NCBI GenBank assembly: GCA_002729885.1
Contig: PBUB01000007.1
Coordinates: forward strand, 124,001-188,000
Length of the DNA: 64,000 nt
Direction of reading: 5' to 3'
Origin: Spirochaetaceae bacterium
GTDB lineage: Bacteria > Spirochaetota > Leptospiria > Leptospirales > Leptonemataceae
The position numbers and the translations under genes are program-made. The notes under the pieces were generated by a model that saw only the letters and a program-made list of their open reading frames with translations, was not told the DNA's origin and ran no database searches. How positions within the stretch are numbered: the stretch's first letter is position 1; the number at the start of each line of letters is the position of its first letter. Below, in pieces: positions 34,062-43,141 of the stretch.

Positions 34062-35396
34062 ATGGTCATCGCAAGGCCTATTGAAGGCAAGCACCGCACA
34101 ATCAAGAATCGAATCAACATTGCACTCTTTGCTCTGTTTCTGGTACTCCCCTTTATTCGCATAAACGGACACCCTTTTCTGCTTCTGGACATTCCCCAGA
34201 GAACTTTTCACGTCTTTGGACTGACGATCTGGCCTCAGGAGCTCTATTTCCTTCACGTAATTCTTTTGACTCTGGGCTTTATGCTGCTCTTTTTTACCGC
34301 TCTTTTCGGGCGAATCTGGTGCGGCTATGCATGTCCTCAGACCATCTTCACGGAAGCCTATAACTGGGTCGGGAAGCTGGTAGCGGGAAATTCCTACGGT
34401 AAGCCCACAATGAAAAAGTCGCACTGGGCTCGCGTAATACCGGCCTGGGTGCTTCTTTCCTTTTTGTTTAGCTTTGCATTCGTCGCCTACTTTGTTCGCT
34501 ACGAATTCATGCTGGGCCATCTGGCAGCGGGAAACATCTTCGCTTTTGAGGATACCTATCGTCCTGCTGCCTGGTTCATCTTCTTGATGGCTTCCACCGG
34601 TACTGCTTTCTTTAATATGGTCTACTTTCGTGAGAATCTATGCAAGTATGCCTGTCCGTATGGTCGCTTCCAGGCTGCACTTATTGATCGTCACAGCCCC
34701 ATCGTTATGTATGATGTAGAACGTGGCGAGCAGCGCAGACAGAAAGGCCAGAAGGTGGGCGAACATGCAGGGGATTGCATCGACTGTCATCTATGTGTGC
34801 AGGTTTGTCCTACCGGAATTGACATTCGCGATGGATTACAGATTGGATGCCTTTCCTGCGGGCTCTGTGTAGATGCCTGTAACAGCGTTTTACAAAAATT
34901 CGATAAGCCCACTCTCATCGACTATAGCACTATTGCAGAGTCGGAAACCCATAAAGTGGATCGTCAGAGCCGACCCTACTTTCGTCCCAGAACAGCCGTC
35001 TATGGCGCTGTAGTGGGAGCCCTGATTGTTGTCTTTACAGCTCTTCTTGTTCTTCGCACCCCCATCTATGCCAGTATTCAGAGAGATGCGGAACTGCGAA
35101 ACAGAAAGGTGGCAGACAGCTACCAGAACGGTTACGAGCTTCACCTGGGAAACATGTCCTACACCGACCTGCGAGTAAATGTTGCGGTGAAGGGAGATGG
35201 ACCGTTTGAAATTATTTCAAGACCTGGAACCATAGAACTGGATCCATCCCAGCACAAGGAATTGCGACTTATTGTGGCTTATAAGGCGGAAAAGGCGCCC
35301 CTGCGCCCACGCGAAATCCAGTTTCTAATTACGAGCGCGGATGATCCATCCATGCAACACGTAGTGGAAAGCAAGTTTACATTCCCCATTGAGTGA
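34062..35396 (+). CDS. ccoG: cbb3 oxidase maturation ferredoxin-like membrane protein
   Basis: A 444-residue polyferredoxin involved in copper reduction during cbb3 assembly. GGAGG before the ATG supports the start. The membrane part (about five helices) contains RIWCGYACPQTIFTEAYNW and ENLCKYACPYGRFQAALIDRHS. Two 4Fe-4S clusters are formed by GDCIDCHLCVQVCPTGIDIRDGLQ and GCLSCGLCVDACN. A last helix (about 310-333) leads to a C-terminal Ig-like FixG domain (VAVKGDGPFEIISRPGTIELDPSQHKE). The length fits the family (about 450-480). It is the first gene after the hairpin and overlaps ccoH. Confidence 0.95.
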   Translation: MVIARPIEGKHRTIKNRINIALFALFLVLPFIRINGHPFLLLDIPQRTFHVFGLTIWPQELYFLHVILLTLGFMLLFFTALFGRIWCGYACPQTIFTEAYNWVGKLVAGNSYGKPTMKKSHWARVIPAWVLLSFLFSFAFVAYFVRYEFMLGHLAAGNIFAFEDTYRPAAWFIFLMASTGTAFFNMVYFRENLCKYACPYGRFQAALIDRHSPIVMYDVERGEQRRQKGQKVGEHAGDCIDCHLCVQVCPTGIDIRDGLQIGCLSCGLCVDACNSVLQKFDKPTLIDYSTIAESETHKVDRQSRPYFRPRTAVYGAVVGALIVVFTALLVLRTPIYASIQRDAELRNRKVADSYQNGYELHLGNMSYTDLRVNVAVKGDGPFEIISRPGTIELDPSQHKELRLIVAYKAEKAPLRPREIQFLITSADDPSMQHVVESKFTFPIE

Positions 35397-35923
35397 TGGA
35401 AAGGACTGAATACGAAATGTCAGAATCAATGAAAACAGCCTTCTGGCTAATTGGTATATTCTTCACCCTGCTGGTAATTGGCCTGGGATACACTCTGAAG
35501 CTGGCTCTGGATAATGCGGAGCCAATTCTGGACGAAAGCTACTATGAAAAAGGTCTGGATTATCAGGCCCATATAGATGCCCGGGAGCTGGCCCAGAACC
35601 AGGGATTTCAAATCCAGGGCGCCGTCTTTGAAAAGGATTTGCTGGAGCGAGGTAAGCAGAACCTGTCCTGGACCCTGATGGTGCCCGAAGGTAAAACCTT
35701 GAAAGCGAAAGACGTGAACTTCACTCTGGTTCTGGATCAGCCAGCCACCAGCCGCTACCGGCAAAGCGTCAAGATTGCTCCTGAAGACATTCAGATTCGA
35801 GACGGTAACCTGGTATTCAGCAAAGAGATCAATATTCCTCGACCGGGATACTGGGACGTAATTGTGGATGGCAAAGCGGGAGAGCTGCGCTTTCATCGCA
35901 GCCATAGAGTAGGTGTGGAATAA
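35396..35923 (+). CDS. ccoH: FixH/CcoH-family cbb3 assembly protein
   Basis: About 175 residues. One N-terminal helix (about 15-36, AFWLIGIFFTLLVIGLGYTLKLAL) is followed by a periplasmic beta domain with LDESYYEKGLDYQAHIDAREL, the hallmark of FixH (Y-x-K-G-x-x-Y/W). CcoH interacts with CcoN-CcoP during assembly. The start is ambiguous: ATG at 35396 overlaps the ccoG stop (GTGATGG), while ATG at 35417 has AAGGA eleven bases upstream; both keep the helix. It is directly followed by ccoS (TAAATG). Confidence 0.88.
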   Translation: MERTEYEMSESMKTAFWLIGIFFTLLVIGLGYTLKLALDNAEPILDESYYEKGLDYQAHIDARELAQNQGFQIQGAVFEKDLLERGKQNLSWTLMVPEGKTLKAKDVNFTLVLDQPATSRYRQSVKIAPEDIQIRDGNLVFSKEINIPRPGYWDVIVDGKAGELRFHRSHRVGVE

Positions 35924-36250
35924 ATGGCCGGTCTATTGATCACTCTTCCCATCGCGGCGGTAATCGCACTGGCCTTTCTGGGCTTCTTTCTCTGGAGCGT
36001 GCGAAACGAAGATTACGAAGATCCGGAAATGATCAAGTATCGCATGCTCATGGATGAACAGGACCAGGCAGATCGTTCCATTCAGCCAAAGAAGCAAAAA
36101 TCCCATCCTGTTTCAGATTATTCTGCGGAGTCAACAGAGCATTCTACGGAAACTATGAGGAAGCATGCGAATTCGCAAGTCGAAACTGTCGATTCGCCCA
36201 TAGAAGCAGAGAATCCGGTGGCCGGCGGTACCACCGGGCGAAGCTCCTGA
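35924..36250 (+). CDS. ccoS: cbb3-type oxidase assembly protein CcoS with long disordered tail
   Basis: A 108-residue protein. Residues 1-45 are a standard CcoS: a single helix (LLITLPIAAVIALAFLGFFLWSV) and RNEDYEDPEMIKYRMLMDEQD, which matches the family's D-(L/Y)-E-x-P/E-x-x-R-(M/I)-L-x-D core. CcoS is needed for cofactor insertion into the oxidase. Family members usually stop near residue 50-60; here about 55 extra residues rich in Ser, Thr, Glu and Lys (about 50-108) are predicted to be disordered. The start codon directly follows the ccoH stop. Confidence 0.88.
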   Translation: MAGLLITLPIAAVIALAFLGFFLWSVRNEDYEDPEMIKYRMLMDEQDQADRSIQPKKQKSHPVSDYSAESTEHSTETMRKHANSQVETVDSPIEAENPVAGGTTGRSS

Positions 36251-36260
36251 CCGAGAAACC

Positions 36261-37115
36261 ATGACAGGCATAGAAAGTTCCGGGTTCTGGGCAGCTGTTT
36301 CCGTGGCCTTTATGCAGGGATTTGTAGGCTCCCTGCATTGCGTAGGAATGTGTGGTCCTTTCGTCCATTTATTGAACGGTAGATCTGCATCGTCCGCAAA
36401 CTCCCGAACAAACGGCTCTTCCCCAAAGGTTGCATCCGACGCCGCCCAGAATCCTGCTGATTCCTTCGCCACTGAATCCAGTTCCCTTTCAGAGGATGGC
36501 TCAACCGGACCAGATGGTTCTACCAGTCCAGGTGCTGCCAGCACTCCAGGGAGATCAATAAGCAAACCCCGGATTTCCATAAACCTGATCTACAATTTGA
36601 TGCGCTCCCTTTCCTACATGTCGGTAGGCTTTTTTCTGGGAATCGCAGGAAAGACTTTGAACCTTTATGTAGTGAACTCTGTGGCAGCCATACTGGGTGC
36701 ACTGCTTCTACTGTACTTTGGCCTCAGCTTTCTTTTTCCCGCATCTATTCCTGGATTTCATGGTATTCGTATGCCTGGCTGGTTCAACCGTTCCATCGGA
36801 CAATTGCTTCGCGGTCGAACCAACCCTGTGGAAAATGCTGCACTGATGGGCATGGTGTCTGGATTGCTTCCCTGCGGCCTGCTCTATCCTGCCTATGGAT
36901 TGGCCCTGGGAACGGGAGAGCCTCTGGCCGGTGCTTTTATCATGTTTGTATTCAGCCTGGGCACTTACCCGGCTCTGATGGTAGTGGGTCTTGCCAGCTC
37001 CAAACTGTGGGATTTCTTGCGCGCCAGATGGCCCGGACGAATCCTGGGAATTGCCATGATTCTGTATGCAGGTTTCATTGTATTCAAGCGTTGGAGCCAT
37101 GCAGGACAATTCTAA
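36261..37115 (+). CDS. SafE/DsbD-like membrane protein of the cbb3 maturation cluster
   Basis: A 284-residue polytopic protein of the sulfite exporter TauE/SafE (cytochrome c biogenesis transmembrane) group, members of which sit next to ccoI in many cbb3 clusters. The first helix carries FMQGFVGSLHCVGMCGPF, with two Cys that could handle copper or thiols. Residues 41-103 are a hydrophilic Ser/Pro/Asn/Gly-rich insertion, absent from typical members. Four or five helices follow, including ENAALMGMVSGLLPCGLLYPAYGLALGTGEP, with the conserved LLPCG motif. It overlaps ccoI by 17 bases. Role in copper delivery is inferred from family and neighbours. Confidence 0.85.
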   Translation: MTGIESSGFWAAVSVAFMQGFVGSLHCVGMCGPFVHLLNGRSASSANSRTNGSSPKVASDAAQNPADSFATESSSLSEDGSTGPDGSTSPGAASTPGRSISKPRISINLIYNLMRSLSYMSVGFFLGIAGKTLNLYVVNSVAAILGALLLLYFGLSFLFPASIPGFHGIRMPGWFNRSIGQLLRGRTNPVENAALMGMVSGLLPCGLLYPAYGLALGTGEPLAGAFIMFVFSLGTYPALMVVGLASSKLWDFLRARWPGRILGIAMILYAGFIVFKRWSHAGQF

Positions 37116-39816
37116 AACCAGCCAGGGCCAGCAGACGGATGTCGTCGAAAAGGACGTTGGACTTTGCTATCATTGCGGCCTTCCTATAAACATTTCTGCC
37201 ATCGTTCGAAACGGTCAGTCTTTCTGCTGCCAGGGATGCGCCGGTGCATATGAACTAATTGCCGGCTCCGGCATGCTGGATTACTACGAGTTTCGCACGG
37301 AGTATGCCCCTCGTCCGGAAGAAAAGACAAACGATGAGATCTGGGATTTGATTGAGAGTCAGTCCACCGGATCCGAATCCGATCCCCCCAGAACCAGAGC
37401 CATCCCTACTGATTCTGATACCAGTACTGGTAATGATAGAAATATAGCACCCACTTCAAATAAGGCCGGACAAACATTTCCAGGCCACGGGACCAACCCC
37501 CGAGCAGAGTCAGACTTTCTCATAGAAGGCATCCACTGCAGCTCCTGCATATGGCTTAACGAAACCATGCTTCGCTCCCTGCCCGGAGTGCTGGAAGCCT
37601 CGGGCAATCTGGCCACCAATCGACTACACCTGGTGTGGAATCCGGAGTCAATTTCGCTGAAGGAACTGGCACATCGAATAGAAAAGATGGGCTATCGCCT
37701 GCTACCCCTGAGAAAAAGCGATTCTTCGGAAGCACAAAAAAACTACGCCCGCAACCTGTTGAAGCGAATGGTGGTGGCTGGATTTTTCGCAGGCAACATT
37801 ATGCTGGTAAGTGTTTCTCTGTACGCTGGCTACTTTGGTGTGATGGATCGATTTACCAGGAATTTTTTTCATCTGGTGAGCTTTGCATTTGCTACTCCTG
37901 TAATGCTGTACAGCGCCGCAGTGTTCTTTCGCACGGCCTGGTCCTCATTGAAGCATGGAGTTCTTTCCATGGATTTGCTTACCGCGTCGGGGCTGGCCAT
38001 TGCATATTTCTATAGCATATATGCAGCCTTTTTCGAAGCCGGAGAGGTATACTTCGATTCCGTCTGTTTCGTAACCTTCGCAGTACTTGCAGGAAGGTAT
38101 CTGGAAAGCAGGCTAAAGCTTCGAAGCCTGTATTTGATCGATAATCTGCAACAGGCAGAATCCCCCTTTGCTCGGATTCTGGAAAACGGCAATCAGAGGA
38201 TTGTGGCATCTGAATCATTGAATCCCGGAGATATAATTCTATTGAAGCCGGGAGAAAGCCTGCCATGCGACTGCCGGCTGCTGGATGAATCTGCAGAAGT
38301 GGAACAGTCCCTGCTTACCGGAGAATTTGAACCCGTCACTCGAAAGCGGGGAGATCTATTGCTTTCTGGGGTCAAATCCATCGGCGAAATGAAACTGAAA
38401 GTAGAGCGCCCAGGAGATCAAAGCGCTTTAAGACAGATTCAGAATATGGCATCCGAAAGCTTGAATGATTCGCCGCGAAGCCAGAAATTTGCAGAAATGG
38501 CCGGCCGATACTTCGTAGGCTTTGTACTTCTGGCAGGTATCGCAGCATTCTTCTATCATTATCAGATATCCGGTCTCTCAGAAGCAATCATCGTCACTGT
38601 AACTTTGCTCATTGTGGCCTGTCCGTGCGCCCTGAACCTGGCTATTCCCACGGCCTTCATTGCAGGAATTCAAAGATCCTACAGCTCCGGAATTCTATAC
38701 CGGAATGGTCAGCATCTAGAAACCGTGGCCCGGGCCCGGCATATCATATTCGACAAAACAGGAACCCTGACATCAGGAAGAATGGAAATCGCAGAAACCT
38801 ACATTGCTCCTGACCTGGATGCAGACACTCTGTGTAGCATCAGTCGAAGTATGGAATCAGGATCCGGGATTCAACATCCAGTGGTTCGTGCATTTGAAAC
38901 CAGGTTTGCTCATCTAAAGCAGATCAGCTTTCCACCGGAAAATCTTAAGTATCTACCCGGGAAGGGTTTGATTCTTCGCCTCACCCAGGAGCTTCAAAGA
39001 GCCGTGATGGGTCCGATGGATTCAATGGATTCAAAGGATTCGCCCGGAGATTTCTATCTGGGTTCCGTTCTATGGCTGAAACAGCAGGCCCTGGAACGAA
39101 AAGCAGGGCTGGACCTTGAACAGATCTTGCGAAAAGTAACAAGGGAAGGAGCAGCTCCACAGGGCCCGGCGGAAAAAGTATCACAGATCCTGAAAGTATG
39201 CGAAGCGAATCGACAGTCTGCCATTGCTTTATTCACAGCCAAAGAGAAAAGCATTCGAGTTCTGGCTGTGTTCCTGTTGCATGATGCGCTGCGACCGGAT
39301 GCGAAGGAGGTTCTTTCCAGCTTCGACAGCCGGTATAGACTTACCATGCTCAGCGGAGATTCCAGAGAGCATGTAGGCAAGATTTCCGAAGAACTGGGTA
39401 TTCAGGATTTCTATGCTCAACAGAGCCCGGAGCAAAAACGAGACTTCGTAAAATCCGCTTCTCAGAAAACGGAAACACTGATGGTAGGAGATGGCATCAA
39501 CGATAGTGCGGCCCTGGCCAGTGCAGATGCAGGCATCAGCTTCGCAGGAGGAGCCGGTCTGGCACTGAACAGTTCAGACATTCTACTTCTAAACAATCGC
39601 CTGGGAGATCTATGGAAGATGATAGTTATCGCCAGATCCACCCGAAGGAAGATTATCCAGAACCTGATCCTGGCTTTCACCTATAATATCTTACTGCTTC
39701 CCATCGCCTTCGCCGGATTCATCAGCCCGTTTCTGGGAGCACTTTTTATGAGTCTGTCATCCATTACAGTAATCGTAAATTCCATCTTTGCAGGCAAAGT
39801 GAAGTCCATCTCCTGA
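37099..39816 (+). CDS. ccoI: Copper-translocating P1B-type ATPase for cbb3 assembly
   Basis: A 905-residue ATPase that exports Cu(I) for oxidase maturation. I take the ATG at 37099; a TTGGAG stands just before it and an earlier in-frame ATG lies deep in the preceding gene. The N-terminus has a Cys-rich metal-binding module (CYHCGLP at 23-29, FCCQGCAGAYEL at 42-53), a low-complexity Ser/Thr/Asp-rich insertion (about 86-137), then an HMA domain with IEGIHCSSC (Cys147, Cys150). Catalytic marks are VACPCALNLAIPTAF (CPC), DKTGTLTSG (phosphorylated Asp), SGSGIQHPV and MVGDGINDSAALASADAGIS. Last gene of the cbb3 operon, convergent with a HAD gene 37 bases away. Confidence 0.95.
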   Translation: MQDNSKTSQGQQTDVVEKDVGLCYHCGLPINISAIVRNGQSFCCQGCAGAYELIAGSGMLDYYEFRTEYAPRPEEKTNDEIWDLIESQSTGSESDPPRTRAIPTDSDTSTGNDRNIAPTSNKAGQTFPGHGTNPRAESDFLIEGIHCSSCIWLNETMLRSLPGVLEASGNLATNRLHLVWNPESISLKELAHRIEKMGYRLLPLRKSDSSEAQKNYARNLLKRMVVAGFFAGNIMLVSVSLYAGYFGVMDRFTRNFFHLVSFAFATPVMLYSAAVFFRTAWSSLKHGVLSMDLLTASGLAIAYFYSIYAAFFEAGEVYFDSVCFVTFAVLAGRYLESRLKLRSLYLIDNLQQAESPFARILENGNQRIVASESLNPGDIILLKPGESLPCDCRLLDESAEVEQSLLTGEFEPVTRKRGDLLLSGVKSIGEMKLKVERPGDQSALRQIQNMASESLNDSPRSQKFAEMAGRYFVGFVLLAGIAAFFYHYQISGLSEAIIVTVTLLIVACPCALNLAIPTAFIAGIQRSYSSGILYRNGQHLETVARARHIIFDKTGTLTSGRMEIAETYIAPDLDADTLCSISRSMESGSGIQHPVVRAFETRFAHLKQISFPPENLKYLPGKGLILRLTQELQRAVMGPMDSMDSKDSPGDFYLGSVLWLKQQALERKAGLDLEQILRKVTREGAAPQGPAEKVSQILKVCEANRQSAIALFTAKEKSIRVLAVFLLHDALRPDAKEVLSSFDSRYRLTMLSGDSREHVGKISEELGIQDFYAQQSPEQKRDFVKSASQKTETLMVGDGINDSAALASADAGISFAGGAGLALNSSDILLLNNRLGDLWKMIVIARSTRRKIIQNLILAFTYNILLLPIAFAGFISPFLGALFMSLSSITVIVNSIFAGKVKSIS

Positions 39817-39853
39817 GCCGCGTAGAATTGTCATTAGTTCCGGCTATCCTGAA

Positions 39854-40453
39854 TTAACCTGTCTGGCGCAAAAGATTCATCAGTTCCAGAAAATCCCGAG
39901 CACAAACATCGGCAAGACTTCGATACGGAAATTCTCCGGTGGGATCCATGTAAATAGTGGAAGTACCTGCAGCTCGGCCCGCTTCCAGGTCGTAGCGAAA
40001 ATCCCCTACCATAGCTGCTTGCGATGGCATCATAGAAAATTTATCTACAAGCAGATTGATTCCATCTGGATACGGTTTGGGCGCAGCCCTTTCGCGATCC
40101 ACAATGACATCCTCGGAAAAAAACTCATGAAGCCCTGCCTGCTTCAATGTTTCCAGAGCTACATCATGTCGATTCCTGGTCAGAATTCCCAGACAGCATC
40201 CCCTCTCTTTCAAATCGATGAGAAATTCGTGGATGCCTGCCGCGGGACGAGCCAGCGAAGCCAGTTCCCATTCGATCTCATCCAGCTTTTTGTTGAGTCT
40301 GGCCGATTCCTCCGGAGGTGCATTTCGGATGGAATCCAGAATGGGTGCATCCTCCGCCAGTCCCAGATCGCGCCTGATTTTCTGGAAATCATGCACGGCT
40401 TCGGTAAGGGTTCCATCCATATCAAAGATCCATAGAAGGCGATTCAGGGGCAT
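39854..40453 (-). CDS. HAD-superfamily hydrolase (phosphoglycolate-phosphatase-like)
   Basis: A 199-residue HAD-IA phosphatase. Motif I is WIFDMDGTLTEAVHDF, motif II Thr is in GILTRNRHD, motif III Lys in ERAAPKPYPDGI and motif IV in AAMVGDFRYDLEAGRAAG. The cap is a short helical insertion (about 20-85), which resembles small phosphoglycolate or pyrophosphatase-type members. The substrate is not determined by the sequence. It faces ccoI tail to tail and is transcribed away from the diguanylate cyclase gene; 79 bases lie between the two start codons. Confidence 0.85.
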   Translation of the reverse strand: MPLNRLLWIFDMDGTLTEAVHDFQKIRRDLGLAEDAPILDSIRNAPPEESARLNKKLDEIEWELASLARPAAGIHEFLIDLKERGCCLGILTRNRHDVALETLKQAGLHEFFSEDVIVDRERAAPKPYPDGINLLVDKFSMMPSQAAMVGDFRYDLEAGRAAGTSTIYMDPTGEFPYRSLADVCARDFLELMNLLRQTG

Positions 40454-40532
40454 TCTGTCAGCCTCTGGGGCAAATTTTGGACTGCTACGAAAATTTCTTT
40501 ACCTATGTACTATCCTTGATGGGTTTCACCCC

Positions 40533-41561
40533 ATGTCCTCCGAAGAGCTGGAACGGGCGTTACGCGAGAAAGAACAGGAGCTGGAACGCCTTAAAACCCT
40601 GCTGGGTGCTTACGAAAAGGTCACCGATCTTTCTAGAAGAGAACTGGTGGATGCCGACCAGACCATTCAAGCCCAGGAAGTGGCCCAGGAACTGTCCCGG
40701 GCGGAGATCATTGGCCTTCAAAACCAGGTGAAGGAACTGGAAACCGGAAATGCAGACCTGGTGGATCTAATCAGACAAATCCTGGATGAGGATCCCCTCA
40801 GCGAGGACCGAATTCTCAAGAAATTCGAGGAGCTCCGGGATAAATCCAACAATGAATTCTATGTAGATATCTTTCGTGTGCTGCTGCATCACCGCTTTGA
40901 ACCAGGGGTTGCCCAGGATCACTGGAAGGAAATTCTACAGCATGCCAGAAACCTGGAGCGAAAACTGGAGCGGCCTATAGGCTTCCGGGTAGCCATGCTG
41001 GACTACTTCATCAACCTGAACAAGATTCTGCGTAATCCAATTGTCATCGAGATCTCTGTAGTGGATGAGATGATGAAGAATTCCATGACCGATGAGCTTA
41101 CCATGCTCTACAATCGTAGATATTTTGACCGATGTCTACGAAGAGAGATGAAACGGGCAGAAAGACACCAGGTGCCTGTGTCCCTTCTGGTGCTGGACCT
41201 GGATGATTTCAAGCAGATCAACGATACCTTCGGGCATTCTTCCGGCGATATGATCATGCGAAAAGTAGGTCAAATTCTCAAGCTGATTCTACGCCAGGAA
41301 GATTATCCCTGTCGCTTTGGTGGGGAGGAATTTGCCGTTGTACTGCCCCATACCTCTCCGGAACAGGCTCAGAGGGTGGCGGAGCGCTTCAGAGAAGCAA
41401 TCGAGAAAGAGGAATTTGACGGAATTCGTGTTACCTGTAGTGGAGGACTGGCAAGTTTTCCCAATCATGGGACATCGGGGTCGGAGATTTTCGAAAGGGC
41501 GGACCGCGCTCTATACGAAGCAAAAAAAGCAGGAAAAAACCGTATCATACTGGCCTCCTGA
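40533..41561 (+). CDS. Diguanylate cyclase (GGDEF) with coiled-coil N-terminus
   Basis: A 342-residue cytoplasmic enzyme making c-di-GMP from two GTP. The start at 40533 avoids overlap with the divergent HAD gene; the ribosome-binding site is weak. Residues 1-70 are a Glu/Lys/Leu-rich coiled coil (EELERALREKEQELERLKTLL), and 75-180 an uncharacterised helical region. The GGDEF domain starts near residue 185 (NSMTDELTMLYNRRYFD); the active site is FGGEEF (263-267). An inhibitory I-site RQED (254-257) lies the canonical five residues ahead, so product inhibition is expected. No sensor domain, phospho-acceptor or membrane helix is visible. The metallophosphoesterase gene follows after 30 bases. 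Confidence 0.93.
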   Translation: MSSEELERALREKEQELERLKTLLGAYEKVTDLSRRELVDADQTIQAQEVAQELSRAEIIGLQNQVKELETGNADLVDLIRQILDEDPLSEDRILKKFEELRDKSNNEFYVDIFRVLLHHRFEPGVAQDHWKEILQHARNLERKLERPIGFRVAMLDYFINLNKILRNPIVIEISVVDEMMKNSMTDELTMLYNRRYFDRCLRREMKRAERHQVPVSLLVLDLDDFKQINDTFGHSSGDMIMRKVGQILKLILRQEDYPCRFGGEEFAVVLPHTSPEQAQRVAERFREAIEKEEFDGIRVTCSGGLASFPNHGTSGSEIFERADRALYEAKKAGKNRIILAS

Positions 41562-41591
41562 TCCTCCCCTTACAATTCTATTCCTGATTGG

Positions 41592-42392
41592 ATGAAATTC
41601 AAGAAGGGAAAAACCTACGAAGGACTATTTCTGTCCGATGTTCATTATCTGGTCTATAAGAAGATAAAGAACCACCATCACCAGGATCTTTTTAGAGTTC
41701 TAAACAGCTTCCGAAAAAGAGGAGTGCGGTTTCGCTCGCTGTATCTGGTGGGAGATATCCTGGAAAACTGGTATTTTGATTCCAGCGCAAGACTGAGAAC
41801 CAGCGAAAAGAAATTTAATAAACTATTCGATCGCCTGGATGCCATATGCCTTCCGGGGGCGATCAAGTACTTCATTGTAGGAAATCACGACACCACAAGT
41901 TTCAGCATGAAGCTTTCGCCGGAGATCTCTGAATTTCTGGAAAAAAGAGGGTATCGCATTGCTGAACGATTCGAAAGCTCCGAAATGGTTGTGATCCATG
42001 GCCACCAGGGCCAGTACAATCGAATTACCTGGGCCCTGGATATTCTCATAGTCCGCATCTTCTACTGGATGGCTTCCTTGATACCGGGCTTTTTCAGGAA
42101 AGCTGAGTCCTTCTACAACCGCCATCTAAACGGCCGGGATCCTACAAATTACGAAGAGCGAATAAAATACTACGGCAGGCTAAATCGAATCACACAGCAG
42201 GGAGACCGGGTACTGATTTCCGGACATACGCATCAATTTCTCTATATGCCGGAGATTGGGGTGATCAATACCGGAGACTGGGTACACAGTAGAACATTGC
42301 TGATTCAGAATGGTCGCAATCTGGTTGGCCTGCGAATGAAAACCCGAAAGAAATGGAAAAAGGAATTCGTCCATCCATTGACACGACAGTAG
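41592..42392 (+). CDS. Metallophosphoesterase (UDP-2,3-diacylglucosamine diphosphatase-like)
   Basis: A 266-residue calcineurin-like phosphoesterase. The metal ligands are in order: LSDVHY (motif I), LVGDILENW (II), IVGNHDT (III), VIHGHQG (IV) and ISGHTHQF (V). GDILENW in place of GD-x-x-D/E matches the LpxH/YbbF-type enzymes acting on lipid A precursors, but the His-rich N-terminal insert (YKKIKNHHHQDLF) and the helical cap with WALDILIVRIFYWMASLIPGFFRKAESF differ from E. coli LpxH. The length is typical (240-280). It could act in lipid A synthesis (inference). Possible operon with the diguanylate cyclase upstream. Confidence 0.82.
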   Translation: MKFKKGKTYEGLFLSDVHYLVYKKIKNHHHQDLFRVLNSFRKRGVRFRSLYLVGDILENWYFDSSARLRTSEKKFNKLFDRLDAICLPGAIKYFIVGNHDTTSFSMKLSPEISEFLEKRGYRIAERFESSEMVVIHGHQGQYNRITWALDILIVRIFYWMASLIPGFFRKAESFYNRHLNGRDPTNYEERIKYYGRLNRITQQGDRVLISGHTHQFLYMPEIGVINTGDWVHSRTLLIQNGRNLVGLRMKTRKKWKKEFVHPLTRQ

Positions 42393-42454
42393 CTTCCGGC
42401 CCCAAACTGGAGTAACCGATTCCAATTCTCTGCGAACCATAGGCAGAGGATATC

Positions 42455-43003
42455 ATGAACACCAGAACCGTTGAGCCCACCAGATTCGCAGCTATTCAGG
42501 GAGCTTCCTGGACAATAGGGTCATTGATCTTATTTTCTGTGGTATTTTTGACGGCGGCAGGATGCTCCGGTGAAACCGATGCAAAACCGGCCGGAATGCA
42601 GGATAAGAAATTCCCGGTGATGAAAAGCGCCCAGGAATGGAAGGAAATCCTGGGTGAAGATAGATACCGGGTGATGCGCCTACATGGAACTGAACGCGCT
42701 TTTTCGGGTGAGTACCATGACTATAAGAAGAAGGGAATCTATGTATGCGCTGCCTGCGGAAAGGAACTTTTCTCTTCTTCTACGAAGTATGATTCCGGCA
42801 CCGGATGGCCCAGCTTCTATGAACCGATCGACGATGAATCTGTAGGCGAAAGCAGAGATGAATCCTATGGAATGGTTCGCACAGAGGTTCATTGCGCCAG
42901 ATGCGGAGGTCATCTTGGTCATGTATTTCCGGACGGACCGGAACCCACCGGACTCAGATACTGCATAAATTCCATTTCCCTGATGTTTGAGCCGGCCCGG
43001 TAG
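42455..43003 (+). CDS. msrB: Lipoprotein methionine-R-sulfoxide reductase
   Basis: A 182-residue MsrB that reduces methionine-R-sulfoxide in proteins. GAGG stands before the ATG. Unlike most MsrB it has an export signal with a lipobox ([10 protein letters not shown], Cys37), so it should act in the periplasm on the inner or outer membrane. The zinc site is CAACGK and CARCGG; the substrate pocket [10 protein letters not shown] and [22 protein letters not shown] are conserved, with the catalytic Cys170. The resolving Cys position near KYDSG lacks a Cys, as in forms recycled by other reductants. A thioredoxin-domain exported protein is encoded about 9 kb away (possible partner, inference). Confidence 0.92.
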   Translation: MNTRTVEPTRFAAIQGASWTIGSLILFSVVFLTAAGCSGETDAKPAGMQDKKFPVMKSAQEWKEILGEDRYRVMRLHGTERAFSGEYHDYKKKGIYVCAACGKELFSSSTKYDSGTGWPSFYEPIDDESVGESRDESYGMVRTEVHCARCGGHLGHVFPDGPEPTGLRYCINSISLMFEPAR

Positions 43004-43141
43004 CCATTTCAGTCAGCATCATGCTCCCGGGGTCGGTCTTGCGGTGTAGCCGCTTGCACGAAGCTGCCGGCATGATTCGCTGCCTCATTGCTGCTACTCT
43101 ATTCGGTTCGCGCTGCACGAACAATCGTTCAAAGTTCAATA

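Noticed and set aside
40218-40532. N-terminal extension of the diguanylate cyclase by 105 codons
   Set aside because: It would overlap the divergent HAD gene antisense; the extension is Ser/Arg-rich, without a domain.
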